Shown here piece by piece: positions 9,826 through 18,240 of a stretch of DNA of 64,000 nt; position 1 is the stretch's first letter; each line of letters begins with the position of its first letter. The stretch lies in NCBI GenBank assembly GCA_012103325.1, contig WLWY01000003.1:806001-870000 (forward strand). The letters run 5' to 3'. Source of the stretch: Alphaproteobacteria bacterium. Its GTDB lineage: Bacteria > Pseudomonadota > Alphaproteobacteria > UBA8366 > GCA-2717185. Both the position numbers and the translations under genes were made by a program. The notes beneath the pieces are model-generated. The model had not been told where the DNA came from and searched no databases. It saw nothing but the letters and a program-made list of their open reading frames with translations.

Positions 9826-10000
9826 ACGTCGTGGCTTAACCATCCATCTATGGATGATGATGGCATACCGACTGTCCGTAGGCGCTTTCGTCCGGCCACC
9901 CATATCGCATCGCTGACGCTCCCCGCGAGGTCCATTCGCCTTGCCGGTTGAATTCGCGGGCGGCGCGCCCGCGCCTGTTACTTATGCGAAAGCGATAATC

Positions 10001-10336
10001 ATGCCTTATATCTCCGATACGCCGGAAACGCCGTACTACGCCGTCATTTTTACATCGGTTAACGCCGACACCGACCACACCGAGCATCAGAAGATGACAC
10101 TGCGCATGCTCGAACTTGCCAGTGCCTATGACGGATATCTCGGCATCGAGCCGGCCCGCAACCCGGACGGCTCGGGAGTCGCCGTATCGTATTGGCGCGA
10201 TCTCGAAACGATACAGCAATGGGCGAGAGATCCCGAACATCTGATCGCCAAGGAAAAAGGACGCACCGCTTGGTACGATCACTACATGATCCGGATCGCC
10301 AAAGTGGAGCGGGCATATGGCAGGCCAGACGAGTAG
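10001..10336 (+). CDS. Antibiotic-biosynthesis-monooxygenase (ABM) domain protein
   Basis: 111 residues with a single ferredoxin-like ABM fold: YYAVIFTSV (beta1), helix EHQKMTLRMLELA, GYLGIEPARN, VAVSYWRDLETIQQWARDPEH and a C-terminal strand. This is close to the YqjZ/Ycx-type subgroup of small cofactor-free oxygenases or heme-associated proteins. I chose the ATG at 10001; a start 20 codons earlier gives a low-complexity extension. It converges on the XRE-cupin gene. Function in this organism is not known. Confidence 0.8.
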   Translation: MPYISDTPETPYYAVIFTSVNADTDHTEHQKMTLRMLELASAYDGYLGIEPARNPDGSGVAVSYWRDLETIQQWARDPEHLIAKEKGRTAWYDHYMIRIAKVERAYGRPDE

Positions 10337-10376
10337 CGAACATACGCCATCAGGGGCGGCCACCTAATGACCGCTG

Positions 10377-10952
10377 TCACCGTGACGCGGCGATATCCAT
10401 GACCAGATAATATGTGCATGGCACATCGCCGTCGTTGCGATAGCCGTGAGAGCAATCGCCCTCATAGTAGATGCTATCGCCCGCATGAAGTTCGTAAATG
10501 GTTTTGGCCAGGGTCAGTATCAACGTGCCCTGCTCAACTGCCAGGTATTCACGCGATCCCGCGCGATGTGCCGGAAACGTGCCGGCATCGACTCCCGGTT
10601 CCATGGTCGTTCGCATCATTTCGAATTCGACGCCAGGTAATACGGGCGAAAGGGTGCGGCGCTCTATACCTGCTGGGTCCTTTATCACCCGTTGTTCCGC
10701 AGCCCGCACGATAACGACGCGCGGGCCGGTTTCTTCGTCCACAAGACGCGCAATACTGGTATCGAGAGCCGTCGCGATCTGACTCAAGATCAAGATTGTG
10801 GGGATTCTTTTTCCCCGCTCGACGGTGGAGAGCATGCTGGTACTAACGCCGGACCGCTCCGACAACGCTTGCAAGGAAAGTTCGCGCCGTTTCCGGAGAT
10901 TCCTAATCCTGCGGCCCAGGGCGGCGATATCAAGCGCTGCTGACATTTGCAT
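10377..10952 (-). CDS. XRE-family transcriptional regulator with cupin sensor domain
   Basis: 191 residues. An N-terminal lambda-repressor-like helix-turn-helix (about residues 10-65, with LSLQALSERSGVSTSMLSTVERGKR) is followed by a C-terminal cupin barrel (about 100-188, with the HRAGSREYLAVEQG and HAGDSIYYEGDCSHGYRN motifs). This design is typical of PuuR/HipB-like regulators of amine, amino-acid or peptide use. It is divergent from the DMT transporter gene across a 62-bp intergenic space, so that transporter is its likely target. Confidence 0.9.
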   Translation of the reverse strand: MQMSAALDIAALGRRIRNLRKRRELSLQALSERSGVSTSMLSTVERGKRIPTILILSQIATALDTSIARLVDEETGPRVVIVRAAEQRVIKDPAGIERRTLSPVLPGVEFEMMRTTMEPGVDAGTFPAHRAGSREYLAVEQGTLILTLAKTIYELHAGDSIYYEGDCSHGYRNDGDVPCTYYLVMDIAASR

Positions 10953-11014
10953 AGCATCCTCTATAGGGGATAAATTACCTTATAAAGAATATTTTGGATA
11001 GGGCTGTGCATCCG

Positions 11015-11934
11015 ATGGTGGGCTCAGGCGCAAACAATGCCGAAAAACCGCAATACCTTCGCGGCGCCATATACGCCGTCTCGGCCGTGAGCATTTGGGC
11101 TGGCTGGATCGTAGTGATGCGGCTTGGGGTGACGACAACCCTCACGGCATCGGACCTTACCGCGCTTCGCTTCGGCGTAGCCGGATTGATCCTACTGCCG
11201 ATTGTTTTTCGCCGCGGTATCGCACTTGAGCGTCTGGGCTGGATTGGATTCATCGCCCTCGCCGTCGGTGGGGGCGCGCCCATGGTTCTCGCTGTGGGAA
11301 TTGGGCTGCTATATGCGCCAGCCGTGCATGGCGGCACGCTCTTTCCCGGTGTGATGCCTTTGTTTGTCGCTCTCCTCGCGACGATTATCCTTGGGGAGCC
11401 GTTTCCCCTGGGCAAAAAATCGGTCTTATTTTGATTCTGTCCGGCGTGTTCGCCATTACCGGCCTTGCGATCTTCACACACGTTGGCACGCAAAGTATTG
11501 GTCATCTGCTGTTTCTTTGTGCCGCGTTTCTGTGGGCCTGCTACACAGTGTCGATAAGACGCGCCCGGCTGGACGCGCTGCACGCCGTTGCCATTGCCGC
11601 CGTATCGTCGATGCTGCTTTATCTGCCGATCTATATCGTATTCTTGGAAGACGACTTACTCGACGCGCCGCTGGGGGATCTGGTCTTCCAAGGGTTCTAT
11701 CAGGGCGTTCTCACGATGATCGTTTCGCTCTTCCTGTACGGAAGGGCCGTTAGTCTTCTCGGAGCCTCGAACGCCGCTGCCTTTGGTGCGCTCGGTCCCG
11801 CGATGGCTGCACTCTTTGCAATACCGATCCTCGGCGAATTTCCCACACCCACGGACTGGGCCGGGATCGTCGTCATTACCGCCGGCGTTTACCTTGCGAG
11901 TGGCGCCCCTCTCCCAAAGCGGAAAGCGGGTTAA
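11015..11934 (+). pseudogene. DMT/EamA-family transporter, frameshifted in an A6 run
   Basis: The 5' part (11015-11434) encodes the first EamA repeat (SIWAGWIVVMRLGVTT, then LLATIILGEPFPLGKK) and stops at 11432-11434. The second repeat continues in the -1 frame from about 11420 to 11934 and is full length (GASNAAAFGALGPAMAALFAIPILGE). The frames meet at AAAAAA, 11414-11419; one more A restores a continuous protein of about 306 residues with ten TM segments. It may be a true pseudogene, a sequencing error, or expressed by -1 slippage. It sits opposite the XRE-cupin gene. Its stop overlaps the stop of the Rieske gene. Confidence 0.8.
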
Positions 11935-12263
11935 GCAGTAGGCGACCCACTTGATAATTGGACGTAGACCTTCCCGTCCTCGACCTTGGTCGGGAAGGTC
12001 GCGATCGGGTCGCTGACGGGCGGGCTGAGTGCGCGGCCGTCGCGCACGCAGAAGCGGCCCTGATGCAGCGGACATTCGATAACGTCATCGATCACGATGC
12101 CTTCGGAAAGCTGCGCGTCGCCGTGGGTACAGCGGTCCACTGAGGCGTAGAATTCGCCTTCCACGCAATAGATCGCGATTTCCCGGCCGTCGATTTCGGC
12201 GGGCATGACGTCTTCTTCTTCGACCTCGTCCGCGTCGATCGCGTAGTGCCAGCCATCCGACAT
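11931..12263 (-). CDS. Rieske [2Fe-2S] ferredoxin
   Basis: 110 residues forming one Rieske domain. The cluster ligands are in DRCTHGD (Cys-x-His) and ECPLHQGRF (Cys-x-x-His), the standard two-motif arrangement of ferredoxin components of non-heme iron oxygenases. The start is the ATG at 12263, after GGGGAGCGCTCA; an upstream in-frame start at 12344 would overlap the desaturase gene. It lies 11 bp downstream of the membrane desaturase gene and is almost certainly its electron donor. A reductase gene is not present nearby. Confidence 0.93.
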   Translation of the reverse strand: MSDGWHYAIDADEVEEEDVMPAEIDGREIAIYCVEGEFYASVDRCTHGDAQLSEGIVIDDVIECPLHQGRFCVRDGRALSPPVSDPIATFPTKVEDGKVYVQLSSGSPTA

Positions 12264-12274
12264 TGAGCGCTCCC

Positions 12275-13246
12275 CTACTCGGCCGGGGCGACGGATTGCT
12301 TCGGCGAGACGATGCCGGACAGATGTTTGGTGAGCACTTCCCATTGCACCGCGATGTAGCCCTTGTCGACCGGGTTCAGCTCATGGCCGATCTTCTCGTG
12401 CAAACCGCGGAGTTGATGGAACGGCACGGACGACGCGAGGTGGTGTTCGCAGTGATAGGACATGTTCCAGCAGAAGAACCGCGTGATTGGATCCGTCGTC
12501 ACCGTTCGGGCATAGGTGCGCAAATCCGCGCCTTCAGTGCAGCCGGTATGGTCCGCCACCCGGATCATGCGGGCGATGGGAACGCCAATGATTGTCGGAA
12601 TGAACCAGTAGATCGCAACGATCCAGGAGCCAGTGGCAACGGAAATAGCGAGCAGGGCCGCGTAGATCGACAGCATCAGGCGAGCCTCGAAATAGATGCG
12701 CGGCAATTCCACATCCGGCACGAACTGACGGTTGAAGGGATGCATGGTCCCGGCGGCATGGCGGAACAGCCAGCCAAAATTTTTGACCCAGAGATGCACC
12801 GCGGAGACATAGTAGAGATAGCCCAGCAGAGTGCGCGGGCTGGGCAGGACGAACTCGGGATCCTTGCCCTTGATCTGCGCATAGGTGTGGTGTCCTGCAT
12901 GGTCGTAGCGGAAATAGATCGGCGTCCAGATCGTGACGATGCCGCAGAACCACAACACGGCCTCGTTCAGCCAGCGCGTTTTGAAAGCGGTGCCGTGACT
13001 GCATTCGTGCAGCGGCGCGAATAGATGGCCCAGCATGATGCCGTGCAGCAGCATCGCCGGCCACAGCCACGCCGTCCCGTCCGCGAAATAGATCAGAGCG
13101 CCCGTCGCACCAATGCACGCAAGCAGACCGCCGAAATAAATCAGGCCGGGCCCGTCGCTGCGTTTGGTGAACGGCTTCAGTTCCTTGCGCGAGATGATAT
13201 CGCGTTGGCGTTTCAGCAGGTCGGCGTTGGCATCCAACTCTGTCAT
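12275..13246 (-). CDS. Membrane fatty-acid desaturase/hydroxylase family protein
   Basis: 323 residues of the integral-membrane di-iron desaturase superfamily. The three histidine boxes are HECSHG (80-84), HAGHH (116-120) and HCEHH (265-269), plus an extra candidate ligand in VADHTG (His233). Hydrophobic segments flank the boxes. Box order and the short HCEHH box resemble front-end desaturases, beta-carotene-type oxygenases and Rieske-coupled N-oxygenases, so the substrate is uncertain. It is first in a two-gene operon with a Rieske ferredoxin and divergent from a LysR regulator, its probable controller. Confidence 0.88.
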   Translation of the reverse strand: MTELDANADLLKRQRDIISRKELKPFTKRSDGPGLIYFGGLLACIGATGALIYFADGTAWLWPAMLLHGIMLGHLFAPLHECSHGTAFKTRWLNEAVLWFCGIVTIWTPIYFRYDHAGHHTYAQIKGKDPEFVLPSPRTLLGYLYYVSAVHLWVKNFGWLFRHAAGTMHPFNRQFVPDVELPRIYFEARLMLSIYAALLAISVATGSWIVAIYWFIPTIIGVPIARMIRVADHTGCTEGADLRTYARTVTTDPITRFFCWNMSYHCEHHLASSVPFHQLRGLHEKIGHELNPVDKGYIAVQWEVLTKHLSGIVSPKQSVAPAE

Positions 13247-13341
13247 GTCCCAGCCCCATCGTTGCGCGCGCCGGAAGACGGCGCGGCGATCTGCTCCTGA
13301 ACGACGGTAGCGCCACTCCTATCTTCAGTCAAAACAATGAT

Positions 13342-13360
13342 ATTGAAGTTTTTCTTCAAT
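13342..13360. promoter_or_regulatory. Perfect inverted repeat, probable LysR operator
   Basis: ATTGAAG-N5-CTTCAAT, with spacer TTTTT. It contains the T-N11-A core expected of a LysR-type binding site and lies 17 bp before the LysR start and 95 bp before the divergent desaturase start. That position is suitable for autoregulation and for control of the desaturase-ferredoxin operon. Confidence 0.6.
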
Positions 13361-13377
13361 TATACTTAAGTAGCTGC

Positions 13378-14247
13378 ATGCAGCTCAGACAATTGAAAAC
13401 CTTCGTCGCCATCGCGGAAACCGGCAGCTTTCATGCGGCTGCCGAGAAAATGTCGATTACCCAGTCCGCGGTCAGCATGCAGATGAAGGGCCTCGAAGAG
13501 ACTCTGCAATTGGACTTATTCGAGCGCTCCGTGAGGCCGCCGCGTCTCAGCAACACCGGCCTATTGCTGCTGGAACAGGCCCGCGAGATCGTCCGGCTCT
13601 ACGACCAACTCCTCGACTCCTCGCCGGTCGCCAGCCAACTCGCCGGTTCGATCCATATCGGGAGCATTCCCGGCGCCTCGTTCATCCTGCCGGAGACTCT
13701 GGATAATCTGCGCAAGACGTACCGTCATCTGCAGGTCCGCGTTCAATCCAATCTGACGGATGAGTTGGTCAACCTCGTCTCCCAGGGACGCCTCGATGCC
13801 GCCCTGGTGACCGAACCAAAAGATCTCGATCCACAGTTGTTGAGCCGCCCCGTACTGAACGAGCCGATGCTGGTTCTCGCCGCCCGCGATCAGTCGGGGC
13901 TGAGCGATGTCGAGCTGCTGAACGGCAATCACTACATCAGTTTCAACCGCAAGGCCGAAGTCAGCCGCATGGTCGAGGAATCCTTGACGAAGCGGAACAT
14001 CAAGGTCGACCCGATCATGGAGCTCGACACGCTGGAAACCTTCCAGATGATGATCATGCGCGGCCTCGGCGTCGGAATCCTGCCGCTCTCCTCGATCCGC
14101 GAGCGGTTCCAGGACGATTTCTACACCGTTCCCTTCGGCTCCCCGGCGCTGCAGCGCCGGCTCTCGCTGGTGCAGCGCCGCGCGCATCACCGACAGGTGT
14201 TCCTCGACACGTTGTTCGATGCGCTGAGCCGCGTCGCTGACGATTAG
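13378..14247 (+). CDS. LysR-family transcriptional regulator
   Basis: 289 residues. The N-terminal winged helix (about 1-60: LKTFVAIAETGSFHAAAEKM, then SAVSMQMKGLEE) is followed by a periplasmic-binding-protein-like effector domain (about 88-285, with GVGILPLSSI near the C-terminus). Family members act as tetramers that respond to a small molecule. It is divergent from the desaturase-ferredoxin operon and preceded by a perfect ATTGAAG/CTTCAAT palindrome. Its stop overlaps by 4 bp the stop of the convergent amine oxidase gene. Confidence 0.93.
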   Translation: MQLRQLKTFVAIAETGSFHAAAEKMSITQSAVSMQMKGLEETLQLDLFERSVRPPRLSNTGLLLLEQAREIVRLYDQLLDSSPVASQLAGSIHIGSIPGASFILPETLDNLRKTYRHLQVRVQSNLTDELVNLVSQGRLDAALVTEPKDLDPQLLSRPVLNEPMLVLAARDQSGLSDVELLNGNHYISFNRKAEVSRMVEESLTKRNIKVDPIMELDTLETFQMMIMRGLGVGILPLSSIRERFQDDFYTVPFGSPALQRRLSLVQRRAHHRQVFLDTLFDALSRVADD

Positions 14248-15545
14248 TCAGCCGCCTCCATGGGAATTGGCTGATTTTTTTGCTTTAGCGCCGCACGCAC
14301 CTCATCCGCGACACGCAACCCGCTCAGGTAGGCCGTCTCGACAAGTTCGGAAACCGGGCGCGACTCGGTGCCGGCTCCGGCCCAGAAGAGCGCGCCCGTA
14401 TCCATCGCGCGCAACTTTTCCCGCGCGCCGCGCCCGCCGGGACGCAGATAGGTATAGCCACCACCGGCGAAGGGGTCCTCGCCCCATTTCACGAAACGGA
14501 TATCAGCCAGCGCGCGATGCGGGTCGGCGCCGGGATACATGCGCTTGAGGTCATCCATGACGATCTCGGTCGCTTTGTCGTCGCTCTCTTCCGAAAGCGC
14601 GGTCGACCGCGGCCCGATGCAATAACCGGTCAGCGCTGCCGGCCGGTCTTTCATATTTCTGAAGGACGTCCAGTAGAGATTGACGGGGCCCGTAGCGGAC
14701 GCCGCCATTTCCATCCAGCGCGGCCAGAACTGCTCATTGAAATGCATCAGGATCTTGGTGATCGGCCCCGCTTCCATATGCGCCAGCGCCCACTGTTTGG
14801 ATTCCGGCAGCGCGGGTTCGAAGCGGACGGCGCCAGCTTTCAGAACACCCACGGGCAACGTAGAGATGACCGCCTGCGCCTCGAGTTCCTCGCCGCCCTG
14901 CAACTGGAGGCGCACGCCCTCGCCATTCCAGATGACGGTTTCGACAACGGTGTTGAGTCGAATGTCGAGATCCTTGGCCATGCTGTGCGGCAGCGAACTG
15001 TAGCCCGTCACGATACGATGGTTGTACCGGTTCTGAAGATCCATCACGCCGTCGTCGATCCAGCCGAGGACGCCGACATCGTCCGCACTGCCCGGCAGAT
15101 GCTGGAGGAGCGTCATCTCCGTCAACTGCCGCGCGCGGCCCGTGTAGCCATGCTTGTCCATGAATTCCCGCGCCGACAGATCGGGCGGTTCGCTGCGCGT
15201 AATCTTTCCCCGCATCCCGGCACACGCCCAGGTGCCAGGATGAAGACAGGCAATCGGCAACCAGCGTGTCCCGCCGCCCAAATTGAATGCGGTGCGACGC
15301 ATTTGCGGCGAACCGCGCAACGTCAGTCCCGCCGCTTCGACTTCCTTCATGGTCGCGGCCTTGCGGCCGTGCACGAATTCAGCGCCGCCCTCGACGAGGC
15401 CGTCGCAGAAATCATCTACGGTCATGATCCTGCCGCCGATACGGTCTCGGGCTTCCAATATCTTGACCGAGAGCCCCGCGCGCGATAGTTCCCGCGCCGC
15501 CGTGATCCCCGCCATCCCGGCGCCGATAACGATTACGTCCAACAT
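14244..15545 (-). CDS. Flavin-dependent monoamine oxidase family protein
   Basis: 433 residues of the FAD-linked amine oxidase (MAO/polyamine oxidase) superfamily, which oxidises amines to imines with release of H2O2. The dinucleotide-binding motif GAGMAG is at 8-13 with acidic ligand LEARDRIGGR following. The C-terminal FAD segment LFWAGAGTESRPVSE is near residue 390. WARW-like aromatic residues (QFWPRWMEMAA) lie in the substrate half. No covalent-flavin Cys of the mammalian type is obvious. The 61-bp spacing from the upstream SDR gene suggests one transcription unit. Confidence 0.88.
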   Translation of the reverse strand: MLDVIVIGAGMAGITAARELSRAGLSVKILEARDRIGGRIMTVDDFCDGLVEGGAEFVHGRKAATMKEVEAAGLTLRGSPQMRRTAFNLGGGTRWLPIACLHPGTWACAGMRGKITRSEPPDLSAREFMDKHGYTGRARQLTEMTLLQHLPGSADDVGVLGWIDDGVMDLQNRYNHRIVTGYSSLPHSMAKDLDIRLNTVVETVIWNGEGVRLQLQGGEELEAQAVISTLPVGVLKAGAVRFEPALPESKQWALAHMEAGPITKILMHFNEQFWPRWMEMAASATGPVNLYWTSFRNMKDRPAALTGYCIGPRSTALSEESDDKATEIVMDDLKRMYPGADPHRALADIRFVKWGEDPFAGGGYTYLRPGGRGAREKLRAMDTGALFWAGAGTESRPVSELVETAYLSGLRVADEVRAALKQKNQPIPMEAAD

Positions 15546-15606
15546 GTCAGCTACTTTTCCAACTCGATCTTTACTTAAGACTCCAAGCCGACCTCATCCG
15601 CCGACA

Positions 15607-16401
15607 TTATTTTTTGGTGACGCGTAACACTTGCTTTCGTAAAAAGTTTGGCGCGAGCGCCTTCACGATATATCCGGCCGACAATCCGCCCGGATAGGTA
15701 AGCTCCCGTTTCCCTTGAGCGAGAGCACCGAAGATCGCATCGACGAGTCCCTCCGGCTCGACCATCGAACTTCGCGTCTTTTCCGACATGCCTTCGAGCA
15801 TCTGATCCGTGAAGAACGGTGTGCGTACCACGCCCGGATGCACCGTCAGCAGATGCACGCCCGCGCCCGATACTTCCAAATCGAGCGAGAGTCCTTCTGC
15901 GAGGCCCGTCATGGCAAATTTCGTCGCCGCGTACGCGCTCTTTTCCGGCGATGCGATCTTGCCCGACACCGAAGAGATGAAGACCAGCCAGCCCTTCTTG
16001 CGCGCTGCCATTTGCGGCAGCAGCGCCTTCGTAAAATACAGCGTGCCGAAATAGTTCACCCGCATCATGCGTTCCATATCCTCGATGTCCCAATCGAGGA
16101 AATTACTCTGACCGCCATAGCCCGCATTGTTGACCAGAATGTCGATGTCGCCGAACGCCTCAAGCGCGCGGCGCGACACGTCTGCAACCTGATCCGCCTC
16201 GGCTACATCGCAGGGCAGCACCAGCGCTTCGCCACCAGCAGAACGGATCTCCGAGGCAAGTGTCTCAAGCTCTGCTTCGCGCCGCGCCACCAAGGCGACG
16301 CGCGCGCCCTCCTTCGCCAAACGCAAGGCTAGCTCGCGCCCTATCCCGCTCGACGCTCCGGTGACGAGCGCCGCCAGACCGTTGTAATTCTCTAACTGCA
16401 T
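15607..16401 (-). CDS. Short-chain dehydrogenase/reductase
   Basis: 264 residues of the classical SDR family, NAD(P)-dependent oxidoreductases. The cofactor motif is TGASSGIG (14-21), followed by NNAG at about 91. The catalytic Ser is in FISSVSGK and the Tyr/Lys pair in SAYAATKFA. Arg residues in VALVARRE suggest NADP(H) preference. The C-terminal basic tail (APNFLRKQVLRVTKK) is similar to that of membrane-associated SDRs. It lies upstream of the amine oxidase gene on the same strand. Substrate unknown. Confidence 0.9.
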   Translation of the reverse strand: MQLENYNGLAALVTGASSGIGRELALRLAKEGARVALVARREAELETLASEIRSAGGEALVLPCDVAEADQVADVSRRALEAFGDIDILVNNAGYGGQSNFLDWDIEDMERMMRVNYFGTLYFTKALLPQMAARKKGWLVFISSVSGKIASPEKSAYAATKFAMTGLAEGLSLDLEVSGAGVHLLTVHPGVVRTPFFTDQMLEGMSEKTRSSMVEPEGLVDAIFGALAQGKRELTYPGGLSAGYIVKALAPNFLRKQVLRVTKK

Positions 16402-16493
16402 TCAGTTCAGCCGATCCAATTATCTATCGGATTCTGTTACACGCGCCTGTTTATGACAGATTCAGCGGTCGTTAACAGCACAAACGGCGCGGC

Positions 16494-16519
16494 AAAAAAC
16501 CCCTTCCTTAGCAGGAAGG
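16494..16519 (-). terminator. Intrinsic terminator overlapping the stop of the HpnL-like gene
   Basis: Read on the minus strand: stem CCTTCCT/AGGAAGG (16513-16519 and 16502-16508) with loop GCTA, then GGG and a six-T run (16494-16499). The stop codon of the HpnL-like gene lies in the loop and 3' arm. Confidence 0.8.
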
Positions 16520-17500
16520 CGGCTGGGGAGACGCTTTACGCCGACGGTGCCAATAGTTCCCGCCTTCGGTAACCTGCCAGGCGACGAGACCGGGCAGCCC
16601 CTCGATCAATTCGCCCAGCCGGGTCGCCAGCGATATGGCGAGCATGACGTCGGGCGGCAAGCCGATCAGCGCGCCGAGCATGATGTATCCGCCCTCCTGC
16701 ACGCCGAGCCCGCCGGGCACCGCGAAAGCGGCGCTGCGTAAAGCGAGAGCGAGGCTGTTCAACATGATGGCCTCTTCCCATCCGATGGGATGGTCCAGCA
16801 GCCACGCGACCAGCCAGACCTCGCCGGCCATCACGGCACGCTTTGCCACCCGCAGGATAGTAGAGACAGTGACGGCGATGGGCTGGCGGTAGAGCGCGCG
16901 AATGGCTTGATCCAGATCGGCCGCGCTTTCGACCAGGGACTGCCATGTGTCGCTGCGCGACACGCGCGCAGCCGGCCGGGCGAATAGGCCGAAGGCGCCG
17001 GCATATTGCACGACGACGAACCCCCCGATCCCCAGCGCCAACAGCCCCGCGCCGGTGACGGCCGCCAGGACCATCGGTTCGTCCGAGGGCGTCACCACGG
17101 CGAGGATCACGGTACCTATGATTGCCCAGATCAGAATGGACAGCGCCTGCACCGTCTTGTCGAGCACCACCGACGCGGCAGCATCGACACCCGTTACCGA
17201 GCGCAGCGTAAGAATACGTGCCTTGACGAATTCGCCGCCGACCGTCGCTACGGGCAGCAGGAAGTTGACCGACGAACCGATCCACATGGCGAGCGCCGTA
17301 TCTGCGAAGCGCGGCGCACGGCCGCGCAGGAACAGCAACTGGAAGGACGCGGCCCGCAAAATCAAATCGGGCGGAATGAACAAGGCAACCAACAGGATCG
17401 CCCAGCCCGCACCGGCTAGCCGATCGGCCATGGTCGTAACACCCTGCCATCCGACCAGCAGGATGACGATGGCGAGGCCGATCAGTAATCCGACTCTCAT
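16508..17500 (-). CDS. HpnL-like integral membrane protein (flippase-like domain)
   Basis: 330 residues with about eight hydrophobic segments, belonging to the lysylphosphatidylglycerol-synthetase TM-region (UPF0104) superfamily. The signature AVPGGLGVQEGGYIMLG lies near residue 265 and GGEFVKARIL near 88. It is most like HpnL, a protein often encoded with hopanoid genes, although no hopanoid gene is present here. The family is thought to move or bind lipids. A terminator overlaps the stop. A CDP-alcohol phosphotransferase gene diverges from it 131 bp away, which supports a lipid role. Confidence 0.82.
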   Translation of the reverse strand: MRVGLLIGLAIVILLVGWQGVTTMADRLAGAGWAILLVALFIPPDLILRAASFQLLFLRGRAPRFADTALAMWIGSSVNFLLPVATVGGEFVKARILTLRSVTGVDAAASVVLDKTVQALSILIWAIIGTVILAVVTPSDEPMVLAAVTGAGLLALGIGGFVVVQYAGAFGLFARPAARVSRSDTWQSLVESAADLDQAIRALYRQPIAVTVSTILRVAKRAVMAGEVWLVAWLLDHPIGWEEAIMLNSLALALRSAAFAVPGGLGVQEGGYIMLGALIGLPPDVMLAISLATRLGELIEGLPGLVAWQVTEGGNYWHRRRKASPQPPSC

Positions 17501-17631
17501 ACTGCGCTTTCGGTGATGAAACGGCGGCCATCCTAGAGGTACACCAGGCTATTTTCCATGCGCATATTGCGCTTGTGCGATGAGAGGCTTTGAGTACAGT
17601 GCCCGCCGAACATCGAAGGGATAGCCACCGA

Positions 17632-18240
17632 ATGGCCATTAAGTCCTGGGACACGCGGCTCGCCCAGCTGCTCGTAAAGCCGCTGGTGAACACCCCCGTT
17701 CACCCCAATCACCTGACCGGGCTGAGCTTCCTCTTCGGGCTGGCCGCAGCCGTACTGTTCGTTCTTGGCGGAACGGTGCAGGTCAATGTCGCTGCGGGCC
17801 TTTTCATCATCGCAGTCTTCCTCGACCATACCGACGGAGAGTTGGCGCGGCGAGCGGGGAAATCCTCATCGTTTGGCCAGCGTTTCGACTCTGCCGTCAA
17901 TGCGTCCAACTACACGATGCTGTTCATCAGTATCGGCATTGGCTTGTCGGATGGACCGCTGGGGAATTGGGCCTTGCTGCTAGGATTTGCCGCGGGGCTC
18001 AGCAATCCGATCATTCTGTTTCTGCGCATCCGCACGGAAACCCGTCACGGATCGAAAGCCGTAGCCCATCCCCGCTATGCCGGTTTTGAAATTGAGGATA
18101 TGGTCTACCTCATCGGCCCGATTACCTGGTTCGTCGGCCTCGAATACTTCTTCCTGGCGTACGGGATCGGCTCTTTCGGCTACTTCATCTGGACCATTTG
18201 GGAGGCCCTCAAGCCGCGCGCCTCCACAGCCGACTCATAA
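17632..18240 (+). CDS. CDP-alcohol phosphatidyltransferase family protein
   Basis: 202 residues, about six TM segments. The family joins a CDP-linked lipid to an alcohol in the inner membrane. The signature D(x2)DG(x2)AR(x8)G(x3)D(x3)D is seen as D65, D68-G69, A72-R73, G82, D86, but the last position is Asn90, not Asp. That Asp is normally the catalytic base, so the enzyme may be altered or belong to a divergent branch. I chose the ATG at 17632, 11 bp after GAAGGG. Its stop overlaps that of the beta-propeller-like gene by 6 bp, tail to tail. Confidence 0.85.
   Translation: MAIKSWDTRLAQLLVKPLVNTPVHPNHLTGLSFLFGLAAAVLFVLGGTVQVNVAAGLFIIAVFLDHTDGELARRAGKSSSFGQRFDSAVNASNYTMLFISIGIGLSDGPLGNWALLLGFAAGLSNPIILFLRIRTETRHGSKAVAHPRYAGFEIEDMVYLIGPITWFVGLEYFFLAYGIGSFGYFIWTIWEALKPRASTADS

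Noticed and set aside
9841..9856. Inverted repeat CATCCAT-CT-ATGGATG after the amidohydrolase gene as a terminator
   Set aside because: Short, AT-balanced stem with a 2-nt loop and no T run.
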